This document shows positions 62,801 through 64,000 of a stretch of DNA of 64,000 nt, in pieces (position 1 is the first letter of the stretch; every line of letters starts with the position of its first letter). A program made the position numbers and the translations under genes. Below the pieces are notes generated by a model. It saw only the letters and a list, made by a program, of their open reading frames with translations, was not told where the DNA came from and made no database searches. Origin of the DNA: Maratus speciosus (Eukaryota; Arthropoda; Arachnida; Araneae; Salticidae); contig OZ010790.1 in assembly GCA_963932465.1 (NCBI GenBank), forward strand, positions 345,489,087 to 345,553,086, given 5' to 3'.

Positions 62801-63417
62801 CAGTACAGCCCCGATTATCTGCAGAATTGGGTGGCAAGGGCACCGTGGATAACAAAAATCACGGATAATCCGAAAAAGACTGAAAATGGGGTGCAAGCTC
62901 GAAAAAAAGAAAATTCAACATGAAAACTATGATTTAGTGTACAAAAAATATAATAAAAAGTTTAAAATACGTACATATGCACAGTACAGCTGAAACCTTT
63001 GCTTTACGTCAAAATCACTAAAATAAAGAACAGTAAACAAGAAACAATGCCATACATACTCTACAAAAGTGTTGAGTTACACCTTTTTTTTTTAAAAATC
63101 AATCCCTCGTTTTTGCTTCTTGCTTTAAAAACACCTTTTCTATCTCAAAAATGAATCTGATCTTGATATGCTCCCCTGGAATTTATCATAATATTCTTTG
63201 TTCATTGTTAAATATTTTAATTGCTGTACTTACATTTAGTTAATAAAATCTAGAAAAAACATCAAGACTTTATAACTGATATTTTAAACATGGCAACCAA
63301 ATCTAGAAATATTCTTCTATTACTTTCGAATACATGAATTTTTCTGTTTATATTTATTAGTAGGGCTTACTGTATTTTCCTTGCTTAAATTTAAAAATTT
63401 GACTTAAAAATTTAACT

Positions 63418-63460
<43 letters not shown>

Positions 63461-63507
63461 CGCTTTGCAGATAAACTGCACCGTGGGGGATAATCGGGGC
63501 TCTACTG
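62801..63507. mobile_element. Tigger/pogo-like MITE, TIR CAGTACAGCCCCGATTATC
   Basis: The left end CAGTACAGCCCCGATTATCT and inverted right end GATAATCGGGGCTCTACTG have TA outside each (62799-62800, 63508-63509). Inside, CCGTGGATAAC/GTGGGGGATAA words pair. A poly-A run of about 35 lies at 63424-63458. It is 707 bp and non-coding. Confidence 0.83.
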
Positions 63508-63509
63508 TA

Positions 63510-63948
63510 TTTATATTTATTATGTCCTGCTTTATGCAAATTCTAAATTTAAAATTTTTCTTCTAAGTAGTTTTTGAATTATGATTAAAAAACATCAGAA
63601 TGATACTTTAAGGGGCCATCTATGTTGTGCAGAAAAGCATAATTTGAAATATATATATATATATTACTCATTTTACTGAAACATTTGAGCTGGCAATAGT
63701 CGAAACTTATTAAGCAATTGAAACGGTCATATTGGCAAGAAAAATACATTAATAGAAGTTGCATAGTCATTCTGTAGCATTTCAACAATCGAGTACCGAA
63801 CTTAATTTGGATACTGCCCTTAAAATAGGCTCATTTTAAAATAATTTATTTCTCTGAAACTAATGGTACAAATTTGATGAAATTTCTATTTAGGCTAATT
63901 GAACGGTGTTTAATTTATTTATTGTGTCAATCTTGAATATTGCTATTG

Positions 63949-63981
<33 letters not shown>

Positions 63982-64000
63982 AGTTCATTTTGATACGTAA
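63510..64000. other. Intronic, no recognised feature
   Basis: AT-rich end of the window with a TA run at 63650-63664 and a poly-A run at about 63950-63979. WDR43 continues beyond the window. Confidence 0.4.

Overview
This window is eukaryotic, AT-rich nuclear DNA. It holds the middle of one conserved gene, WDR43 (the metazoan Utp5 homologue, a WD40/Utp12-domain ribosome-biogenesis protein), on the + strand. Nine exons (5131-5252, 5337-5454, 16326-16441, 17261-17351, 27582-27646, 27748-27919, 32188-32286, 46727-46849, 60557-60697) join in frame to 349 codons. Earlier and later exons lie outside the window. Long introns, degenerate invertebrate-style repeats, piggyBac, pogo/Tigger, hAT-like, Helitron and Penelope-like remnants, and a tRNA-headed SINE point to an invertebrate, most likely an arthropod and perhaps an arachnid. 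That assignment is inference, not something the sequence proves.

Everything else is intronic. Region by region: 1-5130 (intron before the first visible exon) holds a 1.1 kb dispersed repeat, ~30 bp degenerate satellite, a hAT-like MITE and a Tigger-like MITE. 5455-16325 holds a pogo remnant, a 3.7 kb transposon with a perfect 8 bp target duplication and a broken transposase of a kind I cannot place, a Helitron end, a tRNA-like SINE, and a 2.6 kb hAT-like element containing satellite that is itself interrupted by another element. 17352-27581 holds a 3.4 kb relative of that interrupting element, a nested pair (Tigger-like MITE inside a CAG...CTG element) and another Tigger-like element. 27920-32187 holds a GCCGC-rich TIR element and a degenerate repeat field. 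32287-46726 holds satellite, a 145 bp tandem array, a nearly full-length decayed Tigger element with an internally duplicated catalytic region, TTAA-flanked MITEs, a Penelope-like remnant with GIY-YIG, Helitrons and an internally deleted piggyBac. 46850-60556 holds two copies of a 213 bp structured repeat, a hAT-like MITE, a Tigger-like MITE, a near-perfect foldback element, a reverse-transcriptase fragment, a SINE, and nested CAG...CTG elements. The final intron holds one more Tigger-like MITE.

No multi-gene system, operon-like locus, CRISPR or rRNA gene is visible. The least ordinary signals are the 213 bp repeat, whose two copies keep a hairpin through a compensatory base change, the 3.7 kb element with its decayed transposase, the in-frame tandem duplication of the DDE region in the Tigger pseudogene, and the repeated association of ~30 bp satellite with transposon interiors. 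All coordinates and matches were read by eye; no searches or alignments were run.
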